From the NCBI GenBank assembly GCA_017506865.1, contig JAFCMP010000547.1, positions 620,001-684,000 of the forward strand: 64,000 bases of DNA, written 5' to 3'. Below, piece after piece: positions 1 to 11,200 of this stretch (position 1 is the stretch's first letter; every line of letters begins with the position of its first letter). Below the pieces are notes generated by a model that saw nothing but the letters and a program-made list of their open reading frames with translations, was not told where the DNA came from and ran no database searches. This stretch comes from Tribonema minus (lineage: Eukaryota > Sar > Xanthophyceae > Tribonematales > Tribonemataceae). Made by a program: the position numbers and the translations under genes.

Positions 1-672
1 TTTACGCTCATCTAACACCGTCATGAGGTGCCAGCATGCTTCTACGCCGCTCCTGAAACCAGGTGAACTTTTGGAAAGCCAGCTGCTGTCTCTCGGAGCC
101 TTTTTTGGGGTTTGGCTACACTGTTGGCTGCCTTTCTGTCTGCTCTGCACGTTGCTGACAGCGCATGCAGGCGCACACATAATGTGGTGATGTAGCATGA
201 GTCACTGAGTGTGCTTAGTACACGTACGCAGAGGGTACATGCTGCGTATGCATGTGAGAACAAAGGGGGGGGGGGCACATTTATATGAGTGAAAATTAAG
301 GGTGGGGCGTCATTTAATGAGGGCTTGGAAACTCATAAAAAACTCGCCCCATGGGCTTAATTGTAGATAATACGGTAGTTGGTTTTTTGGCCACCGTACC
401 GACTTGGACCGACTTTGACCGACTTTAACCGACTTTTGCTCAGCATTGGCCCTACAGCAGTGCACTACGCCATCTGCTGGTCTGTATAGAGTCCTGTCAG
501 TGAGCGCATCACTGATGCATATACACACATGCATTGCAATGACATGCACATGGTCAATGACTCAGCGCACACAAGCTACGCCTTCTGGCTGCCAGCAGCA
601 ACAAACACCTTGGCTAGCACTGGTGCTACGGCAGTGTCTGCCTCGTCTGTGTCAGGGTCCAGCACCTCAATA
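1..672. other. No gene recognised; short 10-bp tandem repeat
   Basis: No exon can be supported here. A ten-base unit of the form ACCGACTTNN is repeated four times at 398-437. The reverse-complement of its last copy (AAAAGTCGGTC) occurs near 1293-1304, so the two may be outer inverted ends around the MITE at 673-1187. A G-run lies at about 264-275. The missing 5' exons of the anoctamin gene could lie here or before the window, but nothing resembles an anoctamin N-terminus. Confidence 0.4.
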
Positions 673-1187
673 CCGTAGATCACGGAGTATGAAAACCCCC
701 GTCTTAGCACGCTGCGATGCCCGTGTTCGGAAGACGGGGGTTCTTATACGGGGGTCTTATACAACGTATATCCCATCTTGCACGCGCGTGTGTGGCTGCG
801 GTAGCATGGTATCGCATGACATATACAGCAGCACACACGTACTGCAAGCAGGCCTAAATGAATGTTCTGCAGCTCCTATTCTAGCACGCCTGGTTCAAAC
901 ACGCCCTTCACACTACAAACTCACGGCTGCAGAGGCATTGCGCAGCAACGCAGTTCACACCACCTGCTTTGGCGCTGTACCACAACTCGCGCTGAATCAT
1001 GCCGAAACGACTTGAAGTTTGTTCCTTTTGTCTACAACCCGGTCTTATACAACACGTGCTTATTACAGCGTACCCCGGGTCTTGCGCACACACACACACC
1101 TCCCTTCGGGTAACGGGGGTCTCATACTACAGTAACCGATGGGAGGGTCTTATACAAGAGGGGGGTTTTATACTCCGTGATCTACGG
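673..1187. mobile_element. MITE-like element, TA-flanked terminal inverted repeats
   Basis: The element begins CCGTAGATCACGGAGTAT and ends with the near-perfect reverse complement of that sequence, flanked by TA on both sides (671-672 and 1188-1189). The inverted ends continue into a G/C-run followed by TTATAC-like sequence. The interior carries several short 'GGGGGTYTTATAC' blocks and has no long coding frame. TA target duplication and short terminal inverted repeats are typical of non-autonomous Tc1/mariner-type elements; superfamily assignment is inference. A second copy lies at 11402-12072. Confidence 0.7.
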
Positions 1188-1835
1188 TAGCCTCCCCATC
1201 GCCATTACTGCCCTCTACGGTATCCGCCATAGCACTACACTCGTCTGAACACCACCACAGCCGTTCAAACAGTGTTTTGAACACGTTTAAGAGAAAAGTC
1301 GGTCATCTGAACTTTTCGACTGCGGTTCTTCAAAGTCGGAACCGACTCGGAACTCTATGGTTCTGTGTTGGCGAAGGCGTGAGACGGTACCGTTTGATGG
1401 CAGAGAGTGTCACTAACAGTTGGGTATTGCCATGAGCTCAGGCGTGTACTGTGTGATGTGTGATGCCAGCGGCCATGGCGGCAGGGCTGGTAGCTGTCGC
1501 GATGACTGTGATATCTTTCCATTAGCACCTGTTGCAATGCGATCGACCTGCTTGCACAATTTGTCATGCTTTTCTTCAGGCTTTGACCCCTGCGACAGCT
1601 CATGTAGATTTTTTTTTCGTGCTTTTCTTCAGACTTTGATCCCAGAGACAGCTCGTGTAGAAATCCAAGCGACTGCAACCACCCCCTGCAATTCAGCAAG
1701 TGCACTCACCCCCCTCGCGAACACCGCTGGAACGCCCATTGCCTCGGTGTTGGTGTCCCTCGCACACAGCTCTGGACCACTCGCAGCCTCTTTGTCGAAG
1801 CTGACTCACCCGCTCACCCTAACCCTCATTGCCCG
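1188..1835. other. Upstream of first visible anoctamin exon; 49-bp tandem duplication
   Basis: No exon is supported. At about 1568-1665 a roughly 49-bp unit is tandemly duplicated, each copy containing the acceptor-like stretch TGCTTTTCTTCAG followed by RCTTTGAYCCC. It looks like other duplicated acceptor edges in this window, so an older or unrecognised exon edge may be here. The reading after the second copy does not resemble an anoctamin. Confidence 0.35.
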
Positions 1836-2115
1836 CCAAGGGCGATCGCACCAATTTGTTCGTGCATTCATTCCGCCTCTTTGCCCCCACGACAGGACGT
1901 GTATACAATCAAAATGGCCAGAACTGCTGTACCCCTTGAAATCAGGAATGGCCATTGCACCCCTCTCATGAACTGAAAACGCGCGTGCAGCCTCACTGTT
2001 GAAGTTGCCTAACCCTAAGCCCTTAGCCCTTGCTGTTCGCCAGGGGCGACCGCATCACGACCGAGGTGCTACAGAAGCGGTGGGTGCTGTGGCGGCACGA
2101 GGACCCCAATCGCAT
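1836..2115 (+). repeat. Ghost copies of the 5' edge of anoctamin exon 1 (visible)
   Basis: Two diverged upstream copies of the exon start at 2265. One runs 2044-2115 and reads GDRITTEVLQKRWVLW before diverging; an older one is at about 1840-1855. Each follows the same telomere-like CTAACCCTAA tract and a CAG/AAG acceptor. The shared flanking intron (for example 1950-2007 versus 2170-2231) shows that units of about 205-221 bp were duplicated, not just the exon. Confidence 0.85.
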
Positions 2116-2264
2116 CTGAGACTGCTCTTTTATGAAACTCAATTGGGGACAACTACCCCTTAAACTTCAGGAGCTGACCTCGCACCTCTCACGAGACTGA
2201 AACGCGTCGCCATCTCAATATTGAAGCTGTCTAACCCTAAACCCTAACCCTCGTTGTGTGTCAG

Positions 2265-5200
2265 GGGCGACCGCATCACGACCGAGGTGTTGCAGAAGCG
2301 CTGGGTGCTGTGGTGGCACGAGGACCCCGACCGCATCGGCGCGCCCATGGTGAGGATGACTCAGCAGGTTTCAAACTGCGGCAGCTGAGAACTCATGGAT
2401 CGCATGGCCCAAAGGTCGGGTCGCAGTCAGGCTTAGCGCCAGCCTGAGGATTAGGGTTAGCCGCGCAGAGGCCGCGTTGGCCGCGCTCATGGTGAGCACG
2501 TCTCATCAGTTTGAGAAGCTTGGCAGTTAGAAGCTCGCCGATCGGCATGTAGGTCCACCACGGCAGTCCACTGTGTGGCATGGCCCAGATGAGGTCTCGT
2601 TGCGCCCAGGCTGAGGCCGACTTCAACTGTTGAAGTTTTTTCTGCCGCCCTGCCCTCACTGTAGGTCACTATGGATGCGATGGACGAGGGCCGGCGCGTC
2701 TTGCACCCACCTTCTTGGTTTCATTACACCCCTGTTGACTGCAACTGCTGAAGTTTCATCGCCGCCGTGCCCTCTTTGTAGGTCACCATGGACGCGATGG
2801 ACGAGGGCCGACGCGAGTCTTGCCCTAACCTTTTTACTCTCGTTGCATGTCAACTTCAACAGTTGAAGTATCCTGGCCGCCCTGCCCTCTTTGTAAAGCA
2901 CCATGGACGCGATGGACGAGGGGCAGCACGTGTCTTGCCCCCACATATTGGTCTCATTACACCCCTGTCAACTTCAACTGCTGAAGTTTTTCTTGCCTCC
3001 TTGCCCTCCTCTCAGGTCACCATGGACGCGATGGACGAGGGCCAGCGCGTGTCGTGGTACATGCGGCCGTTCAGCCAGCCCCTGGACGACGTGCGCTGCT
3101 ACTTTGGCGAGAAACTCGCCATGTACTTTGCGTGGCTGGGGTGAGTCCGCTGAGCATTGAACGCGTGTTTGCGGCAACGCTCGACATAGCCGTTACAAGA
3201 CCGTTCCAGTTTTGGCGAGAAGCTCGCCATGTACTTTGCGTGGCTGGGGTGAGTCGGCGCGGGTCCGCTGACGCACTTGTTTGCAGCAGTGCTCGACGGA
3301 GCCGTTACAAAACCGTTTCAGCCGTCTGCTGCAGGGTGTTCCCTGCCGCTGCTCGGCCAGAAGTCGGCGGTGATATCCGCATGGCTATGGAGTGTCCGTA
3401 GAAGAATTATTGATGCTGATGGAGGTGGCTACGGCAGTGCTCAGCAGAGTTGCACAAGGCGGTGCGCCCCTGGTGGACTTGACACGCGCTATGAGGCACC
3501 TGAGAATAGTGTAGAGTGGTATAGTATATGCTGGTGCAGTGTACAACAGGGAAGCATACGCGTGTTGTGAGGCTCGTTGTTGTCTGTGCAGAACTAGGGT
3601 TTGCTGCAGCGCTTGGCAAGATGGCTCACTTGGCCGTTTCAGCCAGCGCTGGATGCTGCTTGTGTCAGGAGGCGGCAAAATTGCGCTGTGAGGGACCAGA
3701 CCAGGCTCAGCATCCCTCTTCTCTTTCCGCGGTGCGGTTACAGTAGTGCCACTGATGCCTTTTTTCTCGCTTCTTGTGTGTGTGTGTTTGTGTGTGCAAT
3801 GTGGCGCTGCAGGTCTGTAGAACTTCATGTAAAAGTAGTTGTTTCATGCAGTGAATGTGAGTGTGAAGTAGCTTACAGTCATGCATACGGACATCCCTCG
3901 GAATGTGCCCTGTTGCTGATACATCGGTTGACAGCAAGTCATGTGCCTAGTACGCTCCATCTGCATTGTAAATATGCCCCTGCTCTCACCACATATTGTC
4001 TCGTTGACGCGTCACACCTGCATCAAAACGGCATAAGTGTGAAGAAGTGATGTAGAGACACTATTTTTTCATCACCGGTGCTCAGCATTGTGAAGTTCCA
4101 CAACAAAAGCAAGTGCATGCTCTCACTTTAAAAACATCTTGTATCGCAACTGTCTTGCAGGTTTTACGGCTGGAGCCTCGCGTTTCCCGCCATTCTGTGC
4201 ATGGCGGCAGAAATTTACATGTGGTCACATGGCATCTCGTTCGGCTCCGAGCTTGACCCTGTGCAGGTAATGGCACAGCTCGCTTTGTGAATTACGCGCA
4301 AAAGCGGCGTTTTGTAGCATGTTGCTTGGCGCACTTGTCAGAGGTTCAACCCTCATTCCATTGACATATTCACCTGCTGACCACCTACCACTGGGTTGGG
4401 ATTAGAGCTAGGCTAGGCCTGCAGCTACATAGGTCATTGAGCCTTACTATTTTGCAAGTCGTAAATGATGAGTAGGTATTATTTGCATCTTCTTCTGATG
4501 TACTCTCAACGAAGCGCAGGTGTGAGGTTGAGTTGTTCAGTCCTGTAAATGTACTTGCTGTGCATAATTTTCTTGTAATTTTGTATATGAATTCTGCAAG
4601 TCATGTGAGCGCATTGCTGTGCATCTTAAAGTCCCTTCCGTGACTCAATATGAGGCACACAGTCTTCACCTTAATGGCGGTGGCAATAATCATAGCGGGT
4701 CCGTCTTTTCGAAGCTGTACATTGATGTAGGCAGACCTGCCCATCTCCTTAACTACTGTACTTCATAATCACATGAAGTCCACAATCTCGACGTGTGCTC
4801 TCAGATCGCTGTTGCGGCCATGATACTGACGTGGGGCGCTGTGTAGCAAGCGTTCTGGGACCGCATGGAGAAATTGCCCGGCACACATTTCGTAGTTGTT
4901 GCGCTCAAAGTTTGCCGCAACGCTGTCCGTTGAGCCGTGCCAAAAAAAAAGAAGAGCGTCCGGTGTGCACCACCCTCTGGTAAACTGACCTCACATAGAA
5001 CACCTGTCTCTTAGCTCTTTCTCTGCTAGCCTACCAGCTAGTACTCTGCTACGGCTGTGTGCCGAAGTAGTCTTGCTGGTTGGTGCCAAGCAAGGAACTG
5101 ATGCACATGCTGCTGCCTGTCCCAGGTCGACCTCCTCGCAAAAACTGCACACTCTTTAAGGCCTGTACCCTATTTTGCAACCATTTCCCTTAGATCGGTG

Positions 5201-8200
5201 TGGCAGCCATGATAGTGGTGTGGGGCGCAGTGTACCGAGAATTCTGGGAGCGCGAAGAGAAGGCGCGAGGCACACGCTTGGTAACCGTTTTGCGTTCAGA
5301 ATTCATGTGCTAACTAGCCGTGCAACAACTTTAACCGCCCAGCCTCCGTTGTGCTCCTCTCAATAACTGACCTCACATTAAACACTTGTTTTGCAACGCT
5401 TTTCCTCAGATCGGCGTGGCGGCCATGATAGTGGTGTGGGGCGCCGTGTACCAAGAATTCTGGGAGCGTGAGGAGAAGGCGGTGGCCGTCAAGTGGGGCA
5501 CGCGCGGGTTCGAGGAGAGCGAGAAGGACCGCCCGCAGTTTGAGGGGGACAGGTCAGTGCTCAGGCAGCAGCCATATTCTTATCGCGCTTCAGGTACTTC
5601 TTCTTGCCTCAAAGTCAAGTTCGAGGAGAGCAAGAAGGACCGCCCGCAGTTTGAGGGGGACAGGTCAGTGCTCAGCCAGTCTGTGCACTCTCAGTGGTCA
5701 CAATCAGATACTATTAACAGTGTATTATCTTCAGTTGAAGTACTGCATTCGAGGAGAGCGAGAAGGACCGCCCGCAGTTTGAGGGGGACAGGTCAGTGCT
5801 CAGCCACACTCTGTGCAATCTCAGTGGTCAGATTCAGAGACAAGTAGCAATGTAACATCTTCAGTTGAAGTACTGCGTGTGCTTCTTCAAGTTTCCTGCG
5901 CTTGCGACGAGGCCAGCTCCTAACCCTAATCCTAACCTTTACTCTTGGCGGAGTGGCGCTGCTCGTAGTTTGAGGGGGACAGGTGAGCGCTGAGGCAGCC
6001 AGTGCTCAGGAAGCGAGATCGGCCATCTCCTTCTCTGCACTTCAAGCACTTCTTCATGCCTCAATAGTGTGTCTAGTTTCTCTGAGGAGACAGGTCAGTG
6101 CTCCAATTCTCAGTGGTCTGAAGCAGATGAAGTGGGGTGGGGGGTGGGGGTCTCCATCATGATAATTGAAGTTCGACGAGAGCGAGAAGGACCGCCTGCA
6201 GTTTGAGGGAGACAGGTCAGCGCTCAACCAGACTGTGCACTCTCAGTGGTCAGATTCCTAGATACGTAGTTGCAGTATTGCGTTGAAGGAGTGCGAGAAG
6301 GACCGGCCGCAGTTTGAGGGGGACAGGTCAGCGCTCAGCCACTTCATGCAGTTTCAGTGGTCAGATTCAAAGAGAATTAACAACTTTCTATTTCCATAGT
6401 TGAAGTACTGCGTGTGCTTCTTCATGCTTCCTGCGCTTTCGGTGAAGCCAGCGCCTAACCCTCGCCCTAACCCCAATCTTAACCCTCGGCGGAGCGGCGC
6501 CGCCCGCAGTTTGAGGGGCATGGGGCAACGCTCAGGCAGACAGCGCTCGAGCAGAAAGAGCGGCCGTGTGCTCCTGTGTGCCTGAAGCACTTGATTTGCC
6601 GTGGCTTCGGTGATGGACGTCAACAAGGCCGCGGTGTGTGTGTGGGGGGGGGGCTGGGGTCAAGGCAGTGCTGAGGCAGCGCAATTGGCCAAATTCTGCT
6701 TCCCTGCACTCAATTTGTCCTCTTCTTGCCTCACAGAGACTGAGTCGATATTTAGTGGAGTTTCGCTGCTGCATGCAACGCGGGCACGTCAATGCTCAGC
6801 CGCTCGGTGGTCAAAGTCAGAGAATGTTTCTCTTTAAAGGTGTAGAGGCCAGCAGAGGCCAGCAGAAGTCGGCAGAGCGGCATCATCTTTTTTTTTGGGG
6901 GGGGGGGCAGCGCTCAGGCAGGTAGTGCTCAGGCAGAGAGAGCGGCCGTATTCCGAAAACTTCAAGAGGGTGCTCTCAGTTGTGGCTGTTGTTACATACA
7001 TAAAGGAGGAAGAAGCGACTGGCGCACAAAATATGTAAATACACGTATTCTGTCAAGTGCAGCCGCAAAACGGCAATGTCACTAGGTGGAGCGCCACGTT
7101 TTCAATTCCCATGTCCGTGATTTCCGGTGCATAGTGCTCAATGAGAATCTTTTGTTCAGCTGATAGCGAGACGGTTCGTAGTTTTCATGCACAGTGGCCG
7201 GAAGGGGGGATCTAGAGACAGACCCTATGCCTGGCCCCCTCATTTGGCGGTCAAAAACACACTTGGGCTATCTTCACACACGGAATAACGACAGGCATGT
7301 TGAGCCGTGCGATGGGTGTCAGTCTTACATGCCTGTCATACTGGAGCAAGGCCCCGAAACGAACACTCGCTTGGTGCTCTCGTGCAGGAGTACTCCGGGC
7401 GGCAGATGGTGGCCGAGCGCTGTCACCAACCCTTGCACACTGTGGTACCTCAAGTATTTGCATTACAGATGGACTCGAGAAGCAGTCATCTGCGCCTGGT
7501 CACGCCTCAGATTAGAGCTGCTAGAATGTGCCATTGCCGTTAGCGAGTCGACTTCCAAGCATCTTCGCCCTGGCTCGCTGTGGTATTTGCATTGCAGATG
7601 AAAGACTCGAGAGGCAGTCATCTGAGGCTGGTCACGGCTCACACCAGAGCTGATAGAAAGTTTCACAACCGTTAACGGGTCGACCTGAAAGCATATTTGC
7701 CCTGGCTCACATACAGGAGCGCGCCGGGCGGCGAACGGCGGCGGAGCGCTGTCACCAACACGTACGAGACCTACTTCCCGGAGGGCAAGCGGCGGACGCG
7801 GCAGGTGGGTGCGACAAACCCTACTCTTAACCTAACCCTAACCCTAACCTTATTTTAACCCTGCGGCAGGTGGGTGCCACAAACCCCACCCTTGAGCTTA
7901 TGCCTACCTATTGACCCTAACCCTCACCTAACCCTAATCTAACCCTAACCCTAATACGGCGCGCAGCGGGATTCCAGCAAACTCGTGCTCAGCGTTGAGA
8001 GGTATGCTGTGCAGCGGCAACCTCTTCCTCCGACTCCAGTGATTTCATGAGATTCATGAATCCCGATCATTGGGTCCGATTGATTTTCATGTGGCACAAG
8101 ACAGGAAACGGGAAGCGCATGCGCCTGGGTCAAGAGCAAGTGCACTGAATACAAACATGAAACAGAGAGCTTGTGTTTGCCATAATTGAGCTGCAAGATG

Positions 8201-11200
8201 CTCGTTCGCTGCACGCAAGCTGCATTTGACCGACATTGTGCACTTCAGTAATGTTGCCAGCACATGCTCACCTGCAGCTTGCCGGTTCTGGTTGAATTTG
8301 TGGCGAAAGCACATGTTTAGCTACAGGCCGGCTGAAGTTTCGGCTGTTGCGTATGATCCTCGGATCTCCATATCCAGACATACGAGCTGAGAAGCTGAGC
8401 TCACTTAAGGCTGGAAAGCTCTCGATGCTTTGAGCCAAACGTGTGCTTCCTTGATCAGTCAAAAATGACGCAACCAATAAACTACACGTCAAAGTACTTC
8501 CTGAACACCATTTCTGTGAAGCGTAATGCCGCTGATGCTTCATTCGCCCCGTACGCACCCCCCCCCCTCACAGGCACTGGGGCTTGCGGTGGTGAGCCCA
8601 GATGTGTGTACAATATGCAAAAGACGAAGCATCGTACACTTTTTTTGCGGTATTTTACAGCTACCATCCCTGTCACGTGCAGCACCGCCGCTGCTTCATC
8701 CCCTGTGCTTCCCCCCCCCCCCCCCCCCCCCCCCCTCCCCCTGTCCCCCCCCGACAGGCACTGGGGCTTGCAGTGGTGGTCTTCTTCATCGCCTGCCTCC
8801 TGGCACTGGTGCAATTCACCGAGTGGCTCGAGCACTACCTGCAGGACACTCGGGGGTACAGCTGGGGGGGCACCGCCGGATCCATCATAAGCTCCATACA
8901 GATACAAGTGCTCAGCTACTTCTACGGCAGCGCGGTGAGTAACACTTGAAGGTGCGGGCATAATTCGAGCGATTTCAGCTTTGAGTGAGGCGCTGTTGTG
9001 GCAGCAGCATGGCGAGTCGCGCCTGAGCTGAATGCAAGTGCTGAGCTACGTCTACGGCAGCATGGTGAGTCACGCTTCGAGTTGCTGGCATGTGCGACCC
9101 CCCCCCCCCCCCTCCTTTTTGGGGCTGGCAGGTCACAGTTGCGCTGTCAGGTCACAGGTTAGCGTGTGCGTGTGCGAGGGTCAAGGCTTGATTATTTTGC
9201 CTGCGGCTCACAAATTCTCAACTCTGACCCTAACCCTTCCTCTATGGCCTGCCATGACCTGCGCACCTGACCCTAAATTAACCCTAAACTGGTAAAACTT
9301 TACATTGGACCGAGTGCTCCAGGGGGCCCACGGCAGCAGCAGCAGGCCCTGAGGCCACATGTACTGCCAAGCATTGTGGTGCACTTGAACTTCACGTTTG
9401 AATTAAGCATAGGTGCATGAACTGTATGCTGCACTGTCGGGCCCTCGCATGATTCATGATCATGGTGTGGGGATCTGGCATACTTCAGTTGAAACCTCAA
9501 AATATCCTACGGTGCCGTTACCATTGCGCGTCTCTTGCGCCACGATTTACGGGAGCTCTCTGCTCAAGAGCACCATCGCTGTTTGTGAAAAGAAGGAAAT
9601 ATAGACTCTGCTTGTGGTCACTGTGTTGTCGCTCAGGGCAAGGTTCAATCCACCTGCAGCGGAATCTTTAGGCACAACATGCAGCCGTATACAACGTGAC
9701 AGTCACAACATTTGAAATATGTTGTACCTGCTGACCTCTTCTGGAGTCGCTGAGGTTCGATTGTTGTACTGACTTCACTGGCCCGTGCCTCCGCAACAGG
9801 TCACAACGCTCAACGACTACGAGAACTACCGCACGGAGACGGCGTACGAGCACAACCTCATCTTCAAGACCTTTCTATTCCAGATGTTCAACAACTACAG
9901 CGCGCTGTTCTATCAGGTGCAAACCTCGCCAACCTTCACCCTGTAAAACACATCAATTTCGAGTTGATGGGTGCCTTGCATGTGAACATCGTCGGTAGCG
10001 TGCGCTGGCACAGCATCTTTCAGTCCTGCGTCACCCATGTTGACGAGAATCGGCTGGACTCATCGCGCAAATCCGTGTCAGCATGCATTGGCGGCAGCGC
10101 TCAATGCCGGTGTGTGCTGTCTTACACCGTCCATGTTCACGAGGCCCAACCTCCACTCACTCATCGCACAAATTCGTGCCAGCTGACCCCCCCCTGCCCC
10201 CCCACCCCCCCTGCCCCCCCCCCCCCCCAAACTCATCTTTGCAGGCGTTCATTAGCGGCAGCGTGTATGGCTGTTCGCCGTCGTGCGTGAGCGAGGTGCG
10301 CGGCCTACTGGTGTCCATCTTCGTCGTGCGCTTCGCCATGGCGGGCGTGGAGCTCGTACGCCCATGGGCGCAGTCTTTTCTCACGGTGAGAGGTGGCGGG
10401 GGGGTCGGTTGTTCAGTTCAGAAAGCTGAAATATAAACTTTGAGATGGTTCTGCTGGTGTCCATCTATGTGGCGTTTTGCCATGGCGGGTGTGGAGCTCG
10501 TACGCCCAAGGGCGCAGTCCTTTCTTACGGTGAGAGGCGGTAGTGTGTTTGTTCCGCTCGTAGTTTTGAAGTTGTACGTGTAGTATTTCAAAGGGCCCAG
10601 CCCTTTTGCACGGTGAGAGACGGTGGTGGGGGTAATCTACTAGTTGCTTTGCCATGATGGGCGTGGAGCTCCTGCGCCATGGTGAGCAGTGTTGACGGAT
10701 TGCTTGTTGTGTGCCAAGTCTTCCTTCAAATTGAGAGGGGTCGACATTATTGAGTTGTACTCCAATGTTTTGTACTGGGTAAGGCGCTTGGAGTCGAGGT
10801 GCACCTCCTAGGCCCCAAATGCGTTCTGGACTCAAGTCAATGCGTGATGGTTGTCTTTGCTTATTGTACTCTGAACATGCATCCCTCCTGGCGTCGGGAA
10901 GATGTCGTCCACTTTGAAGTACTTCAACAGGTGACTCTCAGGAACTTCAAAGCACCTCCTCTTTGCCACATGCACCATGGCTGCTGCTTTTTGTCACCGT
11001 TCCTTGCGCTGTATTGAGGTTTTCTACGCTGACCCTAACCCTAACCCTAACCCTCTGCGCAGGCACGCGCGGCTACCAAGCGTAAAGCGCAGCAGGAGGA
11101 GGAGGCCAGCCTCCTCGGCGACACGACCGCCAGTCAGGTGAGAGCAATGCCTCGATCACCCACTTACGGTGCCGTGGAATCTTGGTTCAAATTTGTTTAT

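Noticed and set aside
446..1015. 189-codon open frame
   Set aside because: It runs through the TA-flanked MITE and simple sequence; no domain or splice support.
2014..2250. Telomere at or near a chromosome end
   Set aside because: TTAGGG-like units are degenerate, in both orientations, and spread through introns across the whole window.
2793..3144. 118-codon frame across the 117-bp array
   Set aside because: It is the real exon read through ghost copies; the repeated peptide is an artefact of junction duplication.
5386..5847. 153-codon frame with repeated ESEKDRPQFEGDRS
   Set aside because: Same reason: donor-edge copies are open in one frame but separated by intron sequence with donors.
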